A stretch of 64,000 bases of DNA from an uncultured Sphingomonas sp. (GCF_934560975.1 NZ_CAKTFO010000004.1:1-64000), one strand, 5' to 3'. Counted from the first letter of the stretch, positions 36,570-45,872 are shown. Numbers and translations: made by a program. Notes: generated from the letters alone by a model not told the origin.

Positions 36570-37910
36570 TTGACGGGGCGGCTTCGCGTCCGCAAGGCTG
36601 AGCGGGACAATGAAAAGACGCCCGTGATCAAGCTGAAGCCGCCTTCCAAAGTCCGTGATCGTCTGTTGTGGCGTGATCCGCTGGTCGTGCGCAGCATCTA
36701 TGGCCTGCTCGCGCTCGCCTTGCTGGTCGAATTGGTGGTGATCGCCCGCCATTTCTTCGCGGCCCGCCCGGTGCGACAGGGTATCAGCGCGGCGGCCACG
36801 GCCGAACGCAAGCTGGGTGCTGGCCCGCTCAACCCCAAATCCTACCGCATCGATTATGCCCGGCTCGACCGGCGGCTGCAGTCCGTGGTCGAGCGCAAGG
36901 ACATGGTCGGCCTCAGCATCGCCGTGATCGAGGACGGGCAATTGTCCTTCATCAAGGGCTATGGCGTGACCGAGGCGGGCTCCGCCGACAAGGTTACCCC
37001 GCAGACCATCTTCCGCTGGGCATCCGTGTCCAAGGGGGTGGCGGCGACGCTGGAGGCGTTGCTGGCGCGGCAGGGCAAGCTGTCGCTGGACGATCCCGTC
37101 TCCAAATGGTCGACCACGTTGAAGCTGCCCAAGGACAATCAGAATGTCGCGACCCTGGCCGACGCGCTGTCGCACCGGCTGGGCATCGTCAAGAACGCCT
37201 ATGACGATCGGCTGGAAAATAACGAGGATCCCGGCCTGATCCGCGGCATGTACGGGCCGCTCTTCCCGATGTGTCCGCCGGGCACCTGCTGGGCCTATCA
37301 GAACGTCGCCTTCGACGTGGCGCGCGAGGCGATCGAGAAGGCCACCGGGCTCAGCTACGATCAGGCCACGAGGCACTACATCTTCGGCCCGCTCGGGATG
37401 ACGAGCGCCAGCACGACGCGCGAGGGGCTGGTCGATGCGCCGAGCTGGGCACGGCCGCATCGTGGACGGACGGAAATTCCGGTGCAGGAGGCTTATTACC
37501 GTGTGCCGGCCGCGGGCGGGGTCAACAGCTCCATCGTGGATCTCGGCATCTGGATGCGCGCGCAAATGGGCGGCGCCCCCGGCATCCTGCCCCCGGATCT
37601 GTTGTGGGAGGTCCATGCCCCGCGTGTCACCACGTCCCGCCACGGCCTGCCGCCCTATGATCTGGCGCTGAAGGACAGCGCCTATGCGCTCGGCTTTCGT
37701 GCCTCCAACTATGAAGGGCACCACATCATCTGGCACCGGGGCGCGGTGACGGGGTCGCGCTCGCTGATGGTGTTCGATCCGGTGTCGCGGTTCGGCGTGG
37801 CGATGCTGTGGAATTCCAGCGGGGTGAAGCCTAGCGCGCTGCCGATGGAGCTGCTCGACCAATATTATGGCAGGCCGTTCCGCGACTGGATGGAGGTCAG
37901 CCGTCCCTAG
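36570..37910 (+). CDS. Membrane-anchored class-C beta-lactamase-like serine hydrolase
   Basis: A protein of up to 446 residues: a basic cytoplasmic tail, one membrane helix at about 43-62 (YGLLALALLVELVVIA), then a periplasmic serine hydrolase domain. The SxxK nucleophile motif is SVSK (S152, K155) and the second motif is YQN (Y243, N245). The third box, usually KTG, is HRG in IIWHRGAVTG, as often seen in class-C-like esterases and D-aminopeptidases. Beta-lactamase activity is therefore not assured. Start is uncertain: TTG at 36570 or GTG at 36624. The 3' end overlaps the convergent GGDEF gene by 14 bp. Confidence 0.85.
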   Translation: MTGRLRVRKAERDNEKTPVIKLKPPSKVRDRLLWRDPLVVRSIYGLLALALLVELVVIARHFFAARPVRQGISAAATAERKLGAGPLNPKSYRIDYARLDRRLQSVVERKDMVGLSIAVIEDGQLSFIKGYGVTEAGSADKVTPQTIFRWASVSKGVAATLEALLARQGKLSLDDPVSKWSTTLKLPKDNQNVATLADALSHRLGIVKNAYDDRLENNEDPGLIRGMYGPLFPMCPPGTCWAYQNVAFDVAREAIEKATGLSYDQATRHYIFGPLGMTSASTTREGLVDAPSWARPHRGRTEIPVQEAYYRVPAAGGVNSSIVDLGIWMRAQMGGAPGILPPDLLWEVHAPRVTTSRHGLPPYDLALKDSAYALGFRASNYEGHHIIWHRGAVTGSRSLMVFDPVSRFGVAMLWNSSGVKPSALPMELLDQYYGRPFRDWMEVSRP

Positions 37911-39273
37911 CGCGTAAGCCCATATTCTCCTTCACGGCGTCATAGTTCACCACGCAATTGCGGCCTTGCGCCTTGGCTCGGTACAAAGCGCCATCGGCAC
38001 GGGCGATGGCCACCTCCAACTCCTGTCCGGCGCCCGTGCAGCAAAAGACGCCCAGGCTGGCGGTAACAGGGCCGCAGCCGGGGAAGGGGTGGTCGGCGAT
38101 CGCCCGACGCAGCGTCTCGGCGGCGGTCATGGCGGCATCCGCCCCTCCCGCGTGGCAGATCACCACGAATTCCTCGCCGCCCCATCGCCCCACAATGTCG
38201 TTGGCGCGCGTATTGGCGGTCAGCACATCCGCAACCCCGGTGAGCACGGTATCACCGACGACATGGCCGCAGCGATCGTTGACCTGCTTGAAATGATCCA
38301 CGTCGAGCAGGATCACCGCCAGTCGCGCTCCGTCCCCGCTCATGGCATTGATGTCGAGATAGGCGTTCATGATGCCGGTACGGTTGAGCAATTGCGTCAG
38401 GTAATCGCGCCGTGCCGACTCTTCGGCATGGCGGACGAGGCGCAGCGCCGCCGCCTGGCTTGCGCGCCGCCGGTCGAGGTCGCGTGACAGCTGGACGATG
38501 CGGTGGACCAGATAGGCTCCGATCAGCAGCGCCCAGATGCCGACGATCGTGGCGTACCAGGCGCCAATGGTGATGCGCTTGCTGGACAGCGTTATCCGAT
38601 CCAGTCGCATGCGGTACCGGCCGACCGGCGCGTAGGTTCCGCTCTGCACCTGGATGGCCACCACATTGTCGAATTGGGGCTGGCTGAGTTCGCGCGGCAT
38701 CTTGAACTTGGCGATCCACCATTCCGCCGGGCGGAGGTCGCTGGGCTGCAGATCGATGACGTTGCGCCCGCGCTGAACCGGCACCTCGGCCATGTTGAAC
38801 TTGGTGGAATCGACCTGTCCCGGCTTGCTGTAGCGGGGATCGAAGTTGCGCAGGTAGATCCGGACGGTTTCGGCCGGCCCCGCATAATCCAAGACGATCC
38901 GCATCGCGCTGAAATGGGTGAGGTCGACGCCGTGGCCCCGGCCCGTGCGATCGATCGCCAGTTCGTAGGAGCAGAAGCGATATTGATAGGCCCGGGTCAG
39001 CCGGCACGACCAGCTGGAAGGCTGTTGCCGGTCGATCGAGATTCCGGACGTTCCGCCTTCCACCGCATCGGCGCGCGCATGGGGAACATAGCGCCCGGCC
39101 GGATCGGGCATGATCGCCAGCGTCCGGTCCAGCAGGGCGCCCTGAAAAAGGAATGCGACGACGGTAAGGATCAGCAGCCCGAGCAGCAACAGCTCGAACC
39201 CCATGATTCCGGCCAGCCGCTTGGCCGACACCCTGAACCGTCTCCGCAAATGCCGCCTGAAATGGTCCGCCAT
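37897..39273 (-). CDS. Diguanylate cyclase (GGDEF) with periplasmic beta-sandwich-like sensor
   Basis: A 458-residue membrane signalling enzyme. One membrane helix at about 23-45 and a second at about 235-257 enclose a periplasmic domain of some 185 residues. The cytoplasmic GGDEF domain has the active motif GGEEF near 365, preceded five residues upstream by RAND, a match to the RxxD product-inhibition site; LLDVDHFKQVNDRCGHVVGD is also typical. It should make cyclic di-GMP and be feedback-inhibited. The periplasmic region (IYLRNFDP, NVIDLQPSD, YRMRLDRITL) resembles CIA30/CBM11-like carbohydrate-binding sandwiches. The start is the ATG at 39273, with GTG 39276 just before it. Confidence 0.9.
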   Translation of the reverse strand: MADHFRRHLRRRFRVSAKRLAGIMGFELLLLGLLILTVVAFLFQGALLDRTLAIMPDPAGRYVPHARADAVEGGTSGISIDRQQPSSWSCRLTRAYQYRFCSYELAIDRTGRGHGVDLTHFSAMRIVLDYAGPAETVRIYLRNFDPRYSKPGQVDSTKFNMAEVPVQRGRNVIDLQPSDLRPAEWWIAKFKMPRELSQPQFDNVVAIQVQSGTYAPVGRYRMRLDRITLSSKRITIGAWYATIVGIWALLIGAYLVHRIVQLSRDLDRRRASQAAALRLVRHAEESARRDYLTQLLNRTGIMNAYLDINAMSGDGARLAVILLDVDHFKQVNDRCGHVVGDTVLTGVADVLTANTRANDIVGRWGGEEFVVICHAGGADAAMTAAETLRRAIADHPFPGCGPVTASLGVFCCTGAGQELEVAIARADGALYRAKAQGRNCVVNYDAVKENMGLRARDG

Positions 39274-39397
39274 CACCCCCTACCGGAATAGGGAGACAAC
39301 GACCGAAGCGGCGCTTGGTCCTTCGTCTAGGAAAGAATAATCAACCGATCGTCTGGTATGAAGGGCTACTCACCTTGATGAAACAGCCCGAAGGCGA

Positions 39398-39961
39398 TCA
39401 CCAGGCGCGGACGCGGCCCGTATCAACATGGACGAAGCCGTCGTGCGGGTAATAACCGACTCCGCCCGCCTTCAGCGACAATGCCGCCAGGTGCAGACGA
39501 TCCAGGCCTACGCCCGGCATCCGGATGTCCGTCGCCTTGCCCAGCATGTGCTGGCTCTTGGTGGCAACACCGGTATGGGCACCGCCGCGCTCCCGCAGGG
39601 CGGCGTTGGTGACGGGTGAGCGGTAGCCCGAAATCAGATCAATCTTGGCCTGTGGTGCAACGCCCAGGCGATCGCGCAGTCTGCTGAGCAGCACCAGCAG
39701 TTCGCGATCCATGCTGGTGGACTGGTTGTTGCGCCAGTCGCGCAGGCCGTGGTTCAGTTCGGCCAGACCCTGGCTGTCCCAACCGTTTGCGCCGAAAAAG
39801 CGCGCGTCGAACGTCTCGTTGGTGTGGATGTTGCGGAAGGCGAGCCGCTGCTCCGGCGTGGCGCCCATCGCCGCGCTTGCGCCCAGCAGTCCCACACCCG
39901 TCATCACGGCACCGCGCAGCAGCCGCCGTCGGCCAATTTCGACATCCATCATCAAACGCAT
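39398..39961 (-). CDS. DUF882 / YcbK-like peptidase M15 family protein, Tat-exported
   Basis: A 187-residue protein with a twin-arginine signal (GRRRLLRGAVMTGVGLLGAS). The mature part has LISGYRSPVTNAALRE and SQHMLGKATDIRMPG, the zinc-binding His/Asp pattern of M15-type DD-carboxypeptidase relatives, and ends GFVHVDTGRVR with another metal histidine. It probably acts on peptidoglycan in the periplasm; catalytic specificity is unknown. ATG at 39961 chosen; ATGs at 39952 and 39949 are alternatives that keep the Tat motif. It is divergent from the L,D-transpeptidase across 77 bp. Confidence 0.88.
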   Translation of the reverse strand: MRLMMDVEIGRRRLLRGAVMTGVGLLGASAAMGATPEQRLAFRNIHTNETFDARFFGANGWDSQGLAELNHGLRDWRNNQSTSMDRELLVLLSRLRDRLGVAPQAKIDLISGYRSPVTNAALRERGGAHTGVATKSQHMLGKATDIRMPGVGLDRLHLAALSLKAGGVGYYPHDGFVHVDTGRVRAW

Positions 39962-40038
39962 ACCCCGCTCTTCGGAAAGAAAGCCGCGTAACGGCGTTCC
40001 TCCTCGTGCCCGTTCATGAAGATAGGAGCTTAGCACGC

Positions 40039-41043
40039 GTGGTTAAACTAAAGGTTTCCGGCGTTTGCCTCGCGATTGCAACGTCTTGTCTCGTAAGTAC
40101 CGCTTCACCGGCTGCTCCCCCCGCCGCCCCCGACATGCAGGTGTTGCAGGTGCAGGTGGTTCTCGACCGGATCGGCTTCGGTCCCGGCATCATCGACGGC
40201 CATCGCGGCGCTTCGCTGACCAAGGCGGTGAAAGGATTTCAGAGCGCCAATGATCTGCGCGTGACCGGTGAACTGGATTCCGCCACGCTGGTGGCGCTGC
40301 GCCCTTATGCCTCGACCCCCGGGGTGGTCGGCGTGCCGCTCAGCCGTTGGGCGCTGGCCGGTCCGTTCGTCGGCGCGATGCCCGACAAGCCGGAGGATCA
40401 GGCCAAGCTGCCGGTCATGGGCTATGCGGACGTGATGGAGAAGCTGGCTGAGCGTTTTCATACATCCAAGGCGACCTTGATCGCGCTCAATAGTCCTTCG
40501 ACCCGGCTGCGCGTCGGCGCCGTGATCCGCGTCCCGAATGTGTTGCCGAGCGCCACCAGCTATCCCGACACGTTGAGACCCGATTGGCGCGACACGCTGA
40601 AGATGCTCAGCGTCTCCTCGGCGCAGCCCCGGGCGGAGCGGGTCGTGGTCGACAAGTCCGATGGCGTGCTGCGGGTGTTCGGGGAGGGCGACAAGCTGAT
40701 CGCGCAATTCCCCGCGACGATGGGCAGCGTGCATGATCCGCTGCCGATCGGCAAATGGACCATCCAGGGGACCGCTTATCTGCCCCCGTTCCATTACAAT
40801 CCCGACCTGTTCTGGGATGCCGACAAGGGCGACACCAAGCAGCAGCTGAAGCCCGGGCCCAACGGACCGGTCGGCGTGGTGTGGATGGACCTCAACAAAC
40901 CGCATTACGGCATTCACGGCACCTCCCATCCGGAAAGCATCGGCCGGTCGGAAAGCCATGGCTGTATCCGCCTGTCGAACTGGGACGCGGCGCGCCTGTC
41001 CCTGATGGTGCGTCCGGGTACGCCGGCGGTGTTCCAGCCGTGA
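40039..41043 (+). CDS. L,D-transpeptidase (YkuD fold) with peptidoglycan-binding domain
   Basis: A 334-residue exported enzyme. After a signal peptide comes a PG_binding_1-like domain (VQVVLDRIGFGPGIIDGHRG, about 36-90). A LysM-like stretch (MEKLAERFHTSKATLIALNS) follows, and then the YkuD catalytic domain with HGTSHPESIGRSESHGCIRL, nucleophile C309. Such enzymes form 3-3 cross-links or attach proteins to peptidoglycan. The GTG at 40039 has AGGAG about 10 nt upstream; the frame is open further upstream but overlaps the DUF882 gene. The stop overlaps the M23 gene start by 4 bp. Confidence 0.94.
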   Translation: MVKLKVSGVCLAIATSCLVSTASPAAPPAAPDMQVLQVQVVLDRIGFGPGIIDGHRGASLTKAVKGFQSANDLRVTGELDSATLVALRPYASTPGVVGVPLSRWALAGPFVGAMPDKPEDQAKLPVMGYADVMEKLAERFHTSKATLIALNSPSTRLRVGAVIRVPNVLPSATSYPDTLRPDWRDTLKMLSVSSAQPRAERVVVDKSDGVLRVFGEGDKLIAQFPATMGSVHDPLPIGKWTIQGTAYLPPFHYNPDLFWDADKGDTKQQLKPGPNGPVGVVWMDLNKPHYGIHGTSHPESIGRSESHGCIRLSNWDAARLSLMVRPGTPAVFQP

Positions 41044-41627
41044 CGCGGCTCGGTTGGTGGATGCTGATCGGCTTCGCGGTGGTGATCGGCGGCTTCGTCC
41101 TGCTGCTCAGGTCGGGTGGGGTGGGGCTGGGTTCCTCCCGCTCGCCCGACCAGACAGTCACGGCCGAGGCGTCCGCCGCTCAAGGCGGGCTGGTCGTTCC
41201 GGTCGCCGGCGTCCAGGTGACCCAATTGACCGACACCTGGGGCCAGTCGCGCGCAGGCGGCGAACGGGCGCATGAGGCGATCGACATCGCTGCCCCGCAA
41301 GGAACCCCCGTTCTCGCCGCCGCCGCCGGCACGATCGAAAAGATCTTCGACAGCAAAGATGGCGGCCATACCCTCTACGTCCGGCGCGACGATGTGAACT
41401 GGCAGGATTATTACGCCCATCTCGATGCCTATGCGCCGAACCTGCGCGAAGGCATGAAGGTGGCGCAGGGCCAGCCGCTCGGCACCGTTGGCGCGACGGG
41501 TGACGCCAGCCCGGATGCGCCACACCTGCATTATGCCGTCAACGCCATGGCCGGTGGTGACACATGGTCGCAGGGGCGGGCGGTCAATCCCTACCCGATC
41601 CTTGCCGGGCAGGCGGCGTCCCGCTAA
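41040..41627 (+). CDS. M23-family peptidoglycan endopeptidase, membrane-anchored
   Basis: A 195-residue protein with an N-terminal membrane helix (MLIGFAVVIGGFVLLL) and a LytM domain. Zinc ligands are H78 and D82 in HEAID and H164 in HLH (162-164), with the other histidine in YYAHLDAY; all are present, so the peptidase should be active. GTG at 41040 overlaps the upstream stop (GTGA). Together with the L,D-transpeptidase it makes a coupled synthesis/hydrolysis pair for the cell wall. Confidence 0.93.
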   Translation: MTRLGWWMLIGFAVVIGGFVLLLRSGGVGLGSSRSPDQTVTAEASAAQGGLVVPVAGVQVTQLTDTWGQSRAGGERAHEAIDIAAPQGTPVLAAAAGTIEKIFDSKDGGHTLYVRRDDVNWQDYYAHLDAYAPNLREGMKVAQGQPLGTVGATGDASPDAPHLHYAVNAMAGGDTWSQGRAVNPYPILAGQAASR

Positions 41628-41678
41628 GGGGCGCGCTTGCGCTTTCGGAGCGCAGTTCTTTCTAGGCGCGAGATACTC

Positions 41679-42242
41679 ATGAAGATCAGCGGCGTGGACA
41701 TTCGTCCCGGCAACATCATCGAATATGAAGGCGGCATCTGGCGCGCCGTGAAGATTCAGCACACCCAGCCCGGCAAGGGCGGCGCCTATATGCAGGTCGA
41801 GCTGAAGAACCTGCGCGATGGCCGCAAGAACAATGTCCGCTTTCGTTCGGCCGAGACGGTGGAGCGGGTGCGACTCGACACCAAGGATTTCCAGTTCCTG
41901 TTCGCCGATGGCGAGCAGCTGACCTTCATGGACAAGGAAACCTACGAGCAGATCGGTCTGCCGCGCGACCTTCTGGGTGACGCCGCCGCCTTCCTGCAGG
42001 ATGGCATGGACGTGGTGATGGAGCTCTATGACGAAGAGCCGATCAACGTGCAGCTGCCCGACACGATCGAGGCGACGATCGTCGAGGCCGATGCGGTGGT
42101 GAAGGGGCAGACGGCGTCTTCCTCCTACAAGCCGGCAATCCTGGACAATGGCGTGCGCGTGATGGTGCCGCCGCATATCTCCAGCGGTACGCGCATCGTG
42201 GTCGATGTCTACAGCCAGGAATATGTCCGCCGCGCGGACTGA
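41679..42242 (+). CDS. efp: Translation elongation factor P
   Basis: EF-P relieves ribosome stalling at polyproline stretches. It has 187 residues with three beta-barrel domains. The modified-lysine loop is TQPGKGGAYMQ (K33 at the tip), which suits a lysine modified by an EpmA-type or other system; no modification genes are in the window. The ATG at 41679 gives the usual MKISGVDIRPGN start. Preceded by 51 bp after the M23 gene. Confidence 0.97.
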   Translation: MKISGVDIRPGNIIEYEGGIWRAVKIQHTQPGKGGAYMQVELKNLRDGRKNNVRFRSAETVERVRLDTKDFQFLFADGEQLTFMDKETYEQIGLPRDLLGDAAAFLQDGMDVVMELYDEEPINVQLPDTIEATIVEADAVVKGQTASSSYKPAILDNGVRVMVPPHISSGTRIVVDVYSQEYVRRAD

Positions 42243-42398
42243 TCCGGCTTTGTCCCCACCGCATGTCAAGCGGCGGGATCGGGCTCTGGCGGGCATCCGA
42301 CGCCGGGCCGTCAATACGGGGCGCTGCCGGAGCCATGGTCTCCGGCGGCGCCATACTCACTTTAGAGCCTCTGCCGTGGCGGCGGAGGGGAGCATGAC

Positions 42399-43214
42399 AT
42401 GGTAGCGCATTCGGGCCTGATCACCGTGATGGAGCGCGCCGCGCGCAAGGCGGGGCCGCGTCTCCGCCGCGACTTTGGCGAGGTGCAGCAGCTTCAGGTC
42501 TCGCGCAAGGGGCCGGCGGATTTCGTAAGTCAGGCTGACCAGCAGGCCGAGCAGACGCTGTACGAGGAGTTGAAGAAGGCCCGGCCCGACTGGGGCTTCC
42601 TTGGCGAGGAAGGCGGCGCGCGCGAGGGCGACCCGACCAAGCCGCGCTGGATTGTCGATCCGCTGGATGGCACCTCCAACTTCCTGCACGGCATTCCGCA
42701 CTTCTCCATCTCGATCGCGGTCGAAACGCCGTTGCCCAACGGCAAGGGCGAGATCACCCATGCTTATGTCTACCAGCCGGTGACTGACGAAAGCTTCTGG
42801 GCGGAAAAGGGGCGCGGTGCATGGCTGCACGACCGGCGCCTTCGCGTATCGGCGCGGCGCGAGCTGTCCGACGCGCTGATCGCCACCGGCATCCCTTTCC
42901 TGGGCCATGGCAATTTTCAGGAATGGACCAAGATCTTCGCCGCGATCGCGCCCGAGGTGGCAGGCGTCCGCCGCTTCGGCTCGGCGGCGCTGGATCTTGC
43001 CTGGGTCGCCGCGGGGCGGTTCGATGGTTATTGGGAAAGCGATCTGCGTCCGTGGGACGTGGCGGCCGGCCTGCTGCTGGTCAAGGAAGCTGGCGGTTTC
43101 GTTACCGATTATCGCGGCGGTGAGCAGACGATGGAACGCAACGAGTTCCTGGCGGCGAATGACGGTCTGCATTCGAAGCTGCACAAGCTGCTGGCTGGGG
43201 CATTGCGCAAGTAA
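42399..43214 (+). CDS. Inositol monophosphatase family protein (SuhB-like)
   Basis: A 271-residue Mg-dependent phosphatase. The metal-binding motifs are WGFLGEEGG, WIVDPLDGTSNFLHG and, near the C-terminus, WDVAAGLLLVKEAGG. This matches SuhB-like inositol-1-monophosphatases, which in bacteria also associate with transcription antitermination. The ATG at 42399 follows GGAGGGG. It is 156 bp downstream of efp, likely in the same direction but with its own leader; the gap shows nothing recognisable. Confidence 0.95.
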   Translation: MVAHSGLITVMERAARKAGPRLRRDFGEVQQLQVSRKGPADFVSQADQQAEQTLYEELKKARPDWGFLGEEGGAREGDPTKPRWIVDPLDGTSNFLHGIPHFSISIAVETPLPNGKGEITHAYVYQPVTDESFWAEKGRGAWLHDRRLRVSARRELSDALIATGIPFLGHGNFQEWTKIFAAIAPEVAGVRRFGSAALDLAWVAAGRFDGYWESDLRPWDVAAGLLLVKEAGGFVTDYRGGEQTMERNEFLAANDGLHSKLHKLLAGALRK

Positions 43215-43349
43215 GCTGTCACAAACCAGACATAATCACCTCCTAGATCGCGCGATGCGGCGCTGCAGCAAGCGGGCCGCCTTGTCAGGGAAAGCCGCAC
43301 GCGAGCGGGGCGCAATGATGCCTCCCGCTGCTGCTTCCGAGGGGGAATT

Positions 43350-45668
43350 TTGTTGAAAGCTCATGTTGCCAAGTCGGCGCTCGCGCTCAGTGCGTCGCTG
43401 GGTGCCCTGCTGTTCGCCACTGCCGCGCACGCGCAGGACGTGTCCGCCACCGCCGCCCCGACCGCCGGGGATGAGGTGCCCGAGATCACCGTCACGGCGC
43501 AGCGCCGGACGGAGAGCCTGTCCCGCGTGCCGGTTTCGGTCGCCGTGGTGGGTGGCGCGGATGCGCGGGCCTTCACCGCCGGTGGCGACGATACATTGCT
43601 GTCGCTGTCGGGTCGCGTCGCCGGCCTGTATGCGGAAACCACGACCGGCCGCATCTTCCCTCGCTTCTACATTCGCGGTCTGGGCAATATCGACTTCTAT
43701 CTCGGCGCGTCGCAGCCCGTGTCGATCATCCAGGACGATGTGGTGCTGGAGCATGTCGTGCTGAAGTCGAACCCCGTCTATGACGTGGCGCAGATCGAGG
43801 TGCTGCGCGGGCCGCAGGGTTCGCTGTTCGGCCGCAACACCACGGCGGGCATCATCAAGTTCGACACGATCCGCCCCGGCCAGACCTGGGAAGGCCGCGC
43901 CCAGGCAACCTACGGCAGCTACAACACCACAACGCTCGACGCGGGCGTCGGCGGCCCGATCGTTCCCGACAAGGTCGCGATCCGCGTGTCCGGCCTCTAT
44001 CAGCACCGCGACGATTACGTGGACAACACCTTCTCGGGCGTGAGTGCGGACGGCACCCGTACACCGAAAAAGGATGCGATGGGCGGCTTCGACGAGCGCG
44101 ATGCCCGGATCCAGCTGCTGCTGACCCCGACCGAGCGTCTGTCGATCCTCGCCTCGGGCCACTTCCGCGATTATGACGGCACCTCCACCCTGTTCCTGCG
44201 CAGCGCGCTGACCCGGGGCTCCAACAAGAGCGACGCGTCGCGCAAGCAGGTCGCGTATGACGAGGCGGCGAACAATCCGCAGTCCTACAACACTTATGGC
44301 GGCTCGCTGAACGTCTCCTATGACTTTGGTGGCGCCACTCTGACCTCGATCACCGCCTATGAGACGACCGACGGCTACAGCCGTGGCGACACGGACGGCG
44401 GCGCGGCAGCCAACTTCCCGGTCAACGGCGTGCCCAACGGCTTCGGCCAGAGCCAGGGCCAGATCCGCGACCTGGACCAGTGGACGCAGGAAGTTCGCCT
44501 GGCGAGCCCGGACGATCAGCCGATCACCTGGCAGATCGGCGGCTATTATTTCGACAGCCGCGACACGACCGACTTCTACCAGCGGGCTTATTTCCTCGCC
44601 ACCGCCGCCCGCAACCTGAACAATTGGGTGCGGCTGCGCAACATCAACACCTCTTACGCGGTGTTCGGTCAGGTGGCGTGGAAGGCGACGGATCGGCTGA
44701 CCATCACCGCCGGCGCGCGCGAGACCAAGGACACCAAAAAGACGCGCCTGCTCAAGACGGCCGATACGGTGGCCGGTGCGGTGACCTATCCGGGCCGCCG
44801 CTATGTCCGCCTGTCAGACAGCGAACCGAGTTGGGATCTGAGCGCGCTCTATCAGGTCAATCCGGACCTCAGCCTGTATGCGCGCCTGGCCACCGGCTTC
44901 CGCGGACCCACCATTCAGGGCCGGTCGGCGGTGTTCAACTCCGACTTCACCACTGCGAACTCGGAAAAGATCCTGTCGGGCGAGGCGGGCTTCAAGAGCA
45001 GCCTGTTCAACAACATGCTGCGCCTGAACGCGAGCGGCTTCTACTGGCGGCTGAAGGACATCCAGCTGAACGGCAACGACGCCGACGGCAACGGCGTGCT
45101 GTTCAATGCCGACAAGGCGATCGGCTATGGCGCCGAGGCCGACCTGGAATTCCGCCCGTTCCGCAATCTCAGCCTGACGGCGGGCGCCAGCATCCTCCAT
45201 ACGGAGATCAAGGACGACCGCGTCTACGCGCAGGTCTGTGCCCTGAATGGCCGGGTGGTCTGCACGGTGGAGGATCCGACGATCACCAGGCCGCTGTTCG
45301 GCGCGCCGACGATATTCGCTCAGATCGATGGCAATCCCCTGCCGAACGCGCCCAAATATAACTTCAACGTCGCGGCGCGTTACGATGTGCCCATGACCAA
45401 TGGTGGCAGCCTGTTTGCGGCGACCGACTGGAACGTGCAGGGTTACACCAGCTTCGTTCTGTATAAGACCAGGGAATTCACCGCGAAGGGCAATTTCGAG
45501 GGCGGCTTGAAGCTCGGCTACTCGGCACCGGACGGGGCCTATGAACTGGCGGTGTTCGCCCGCAACATCACCAACGAAAAGAACCTCAAGGGCGTGATCG
45601 AAAACTATATGGCGGCGGTCTACAACGACCCGCGCGTGATCGGCGTGTCCTTGTCCGGCAAGTTCTGA
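43350..45668 (+). CDS. TonB-dependent outer-membrane receptor
   Basis: A 772-residue receptor. The signal peptide ends FATAAHAQD; a TonB-box-like EITVTAQRR lies near 48-56, followed by the plug (PRFYIRGLGNIDFYLGASQ, VEVLRGPQGSLFGRNTTAG) and a 22-strand barrel ending VIGVSLSGKF with the terminal aromatic residue. It resembles the many sphingomonad receptors annotated for siderophores, vitamins or plant-derived compounds; the ligand cannot be told. Start is a TTG at 43350 or 43353, preceded by GAGGGGGAA. It stands alone before nuo, ended by its own terminator. Confidence 0.93.
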   Translation: MLKAHVAKSALALSASLGALLFATAAHAQDVSATAAPTAGDEVPEITVTAQRRTESLSRVPVSVAVVGGADARAFTAGGDDTLLSLSGRVAGLYAETTTGRIFPRFYIRGLGNIDFYLGASQPVSIIQDDVVLEHVVLKSNPVYDVAQIEVLRGPQGSLFGRNTTAGIIKFDTIRPGQTWEGRAQATYGSYNTTTLDAGVGGPIVPDKVAIRVSGLYQHRDDYVDNTFSGVSADGTRTPKKDAMGGFDERDARIQLLLTPTERLSILASGHFRDYDGTSTLFLRSALTRGSNKSDASRKQVAYDEAANNPQSYNTYGGSLNVSYDFGGATLTSITAYETTDGYSRGDTDGGAAANFPVNGVPNGFGQSQGQIRDLDQWTQEVRLASPDDQPITWQIGGYYFDSRDTTDFYQRAYFLATAARNLNNWVRLRNINTSYAVFGQVAWKATDRLTITAGARETKDTKKTRLLKTADTVAGAVTYPGRRYVRLSDSEPSWDLSALYQVNPDLSLYARLATGFRGPTIQGRSAVFNSDFTTANSEKILSGEAGFKSSLFNNMLRLNASGFYWRLKDIQLNGNDADGNGVLFNADKAIGYGAEADLEFRPFRNLSLTAGASILHTEIKDDRVYAQVCALNGRVVCTVEDPTITRPLFGAPTIFAQIDGNPLPNAPKYNFNVAARYDVPMTNGGSLFAATDWNVQGYTSFVLYKTREFTAKGNFEGGLKLGYSAPDGAYELAVFARNITNEKNLKGVIENYMAAVYNDPRVIGVSLSGKF

Positions 45669-45692
45669 TTACGGCACGCTGATTGAGGGAAG

Positions 45693-45727
45693 GGGTGCCA
45701 TGTCTGCGGACGTGGTGCCCTTTTCTT
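45693..45727 (+). terminator. Intrinsic terminator after the TonB-dependent receptor
   Basis: GGGTGCC (45693-45699) pairs with GGTGCCC (45714-45720) allowing two G-U pairs, and is followed by TTTTCTT. The shape is that of a Rho-independent terminator. It separates the receptor from the nuo operon. The remaining 145 bp before nuoA should hold the nuo promoter, but I cannot point to clear -35/-10 boxes. Confidence 0.65.
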
Positions 45728-45872
45728 GGGCGCAGCGCCACCGCGGGTAAGTCACGCTAATTGCGATTCATTCTCATGGCCGCACCCGCTTGCTTCGCAG
45801 GTGCGGCGCGCTTAGGTAGCGCGGGTGTGCGGGGCGTGTGTCGCGTCCCGGTGACGGAGTGTTTCAGAAACC

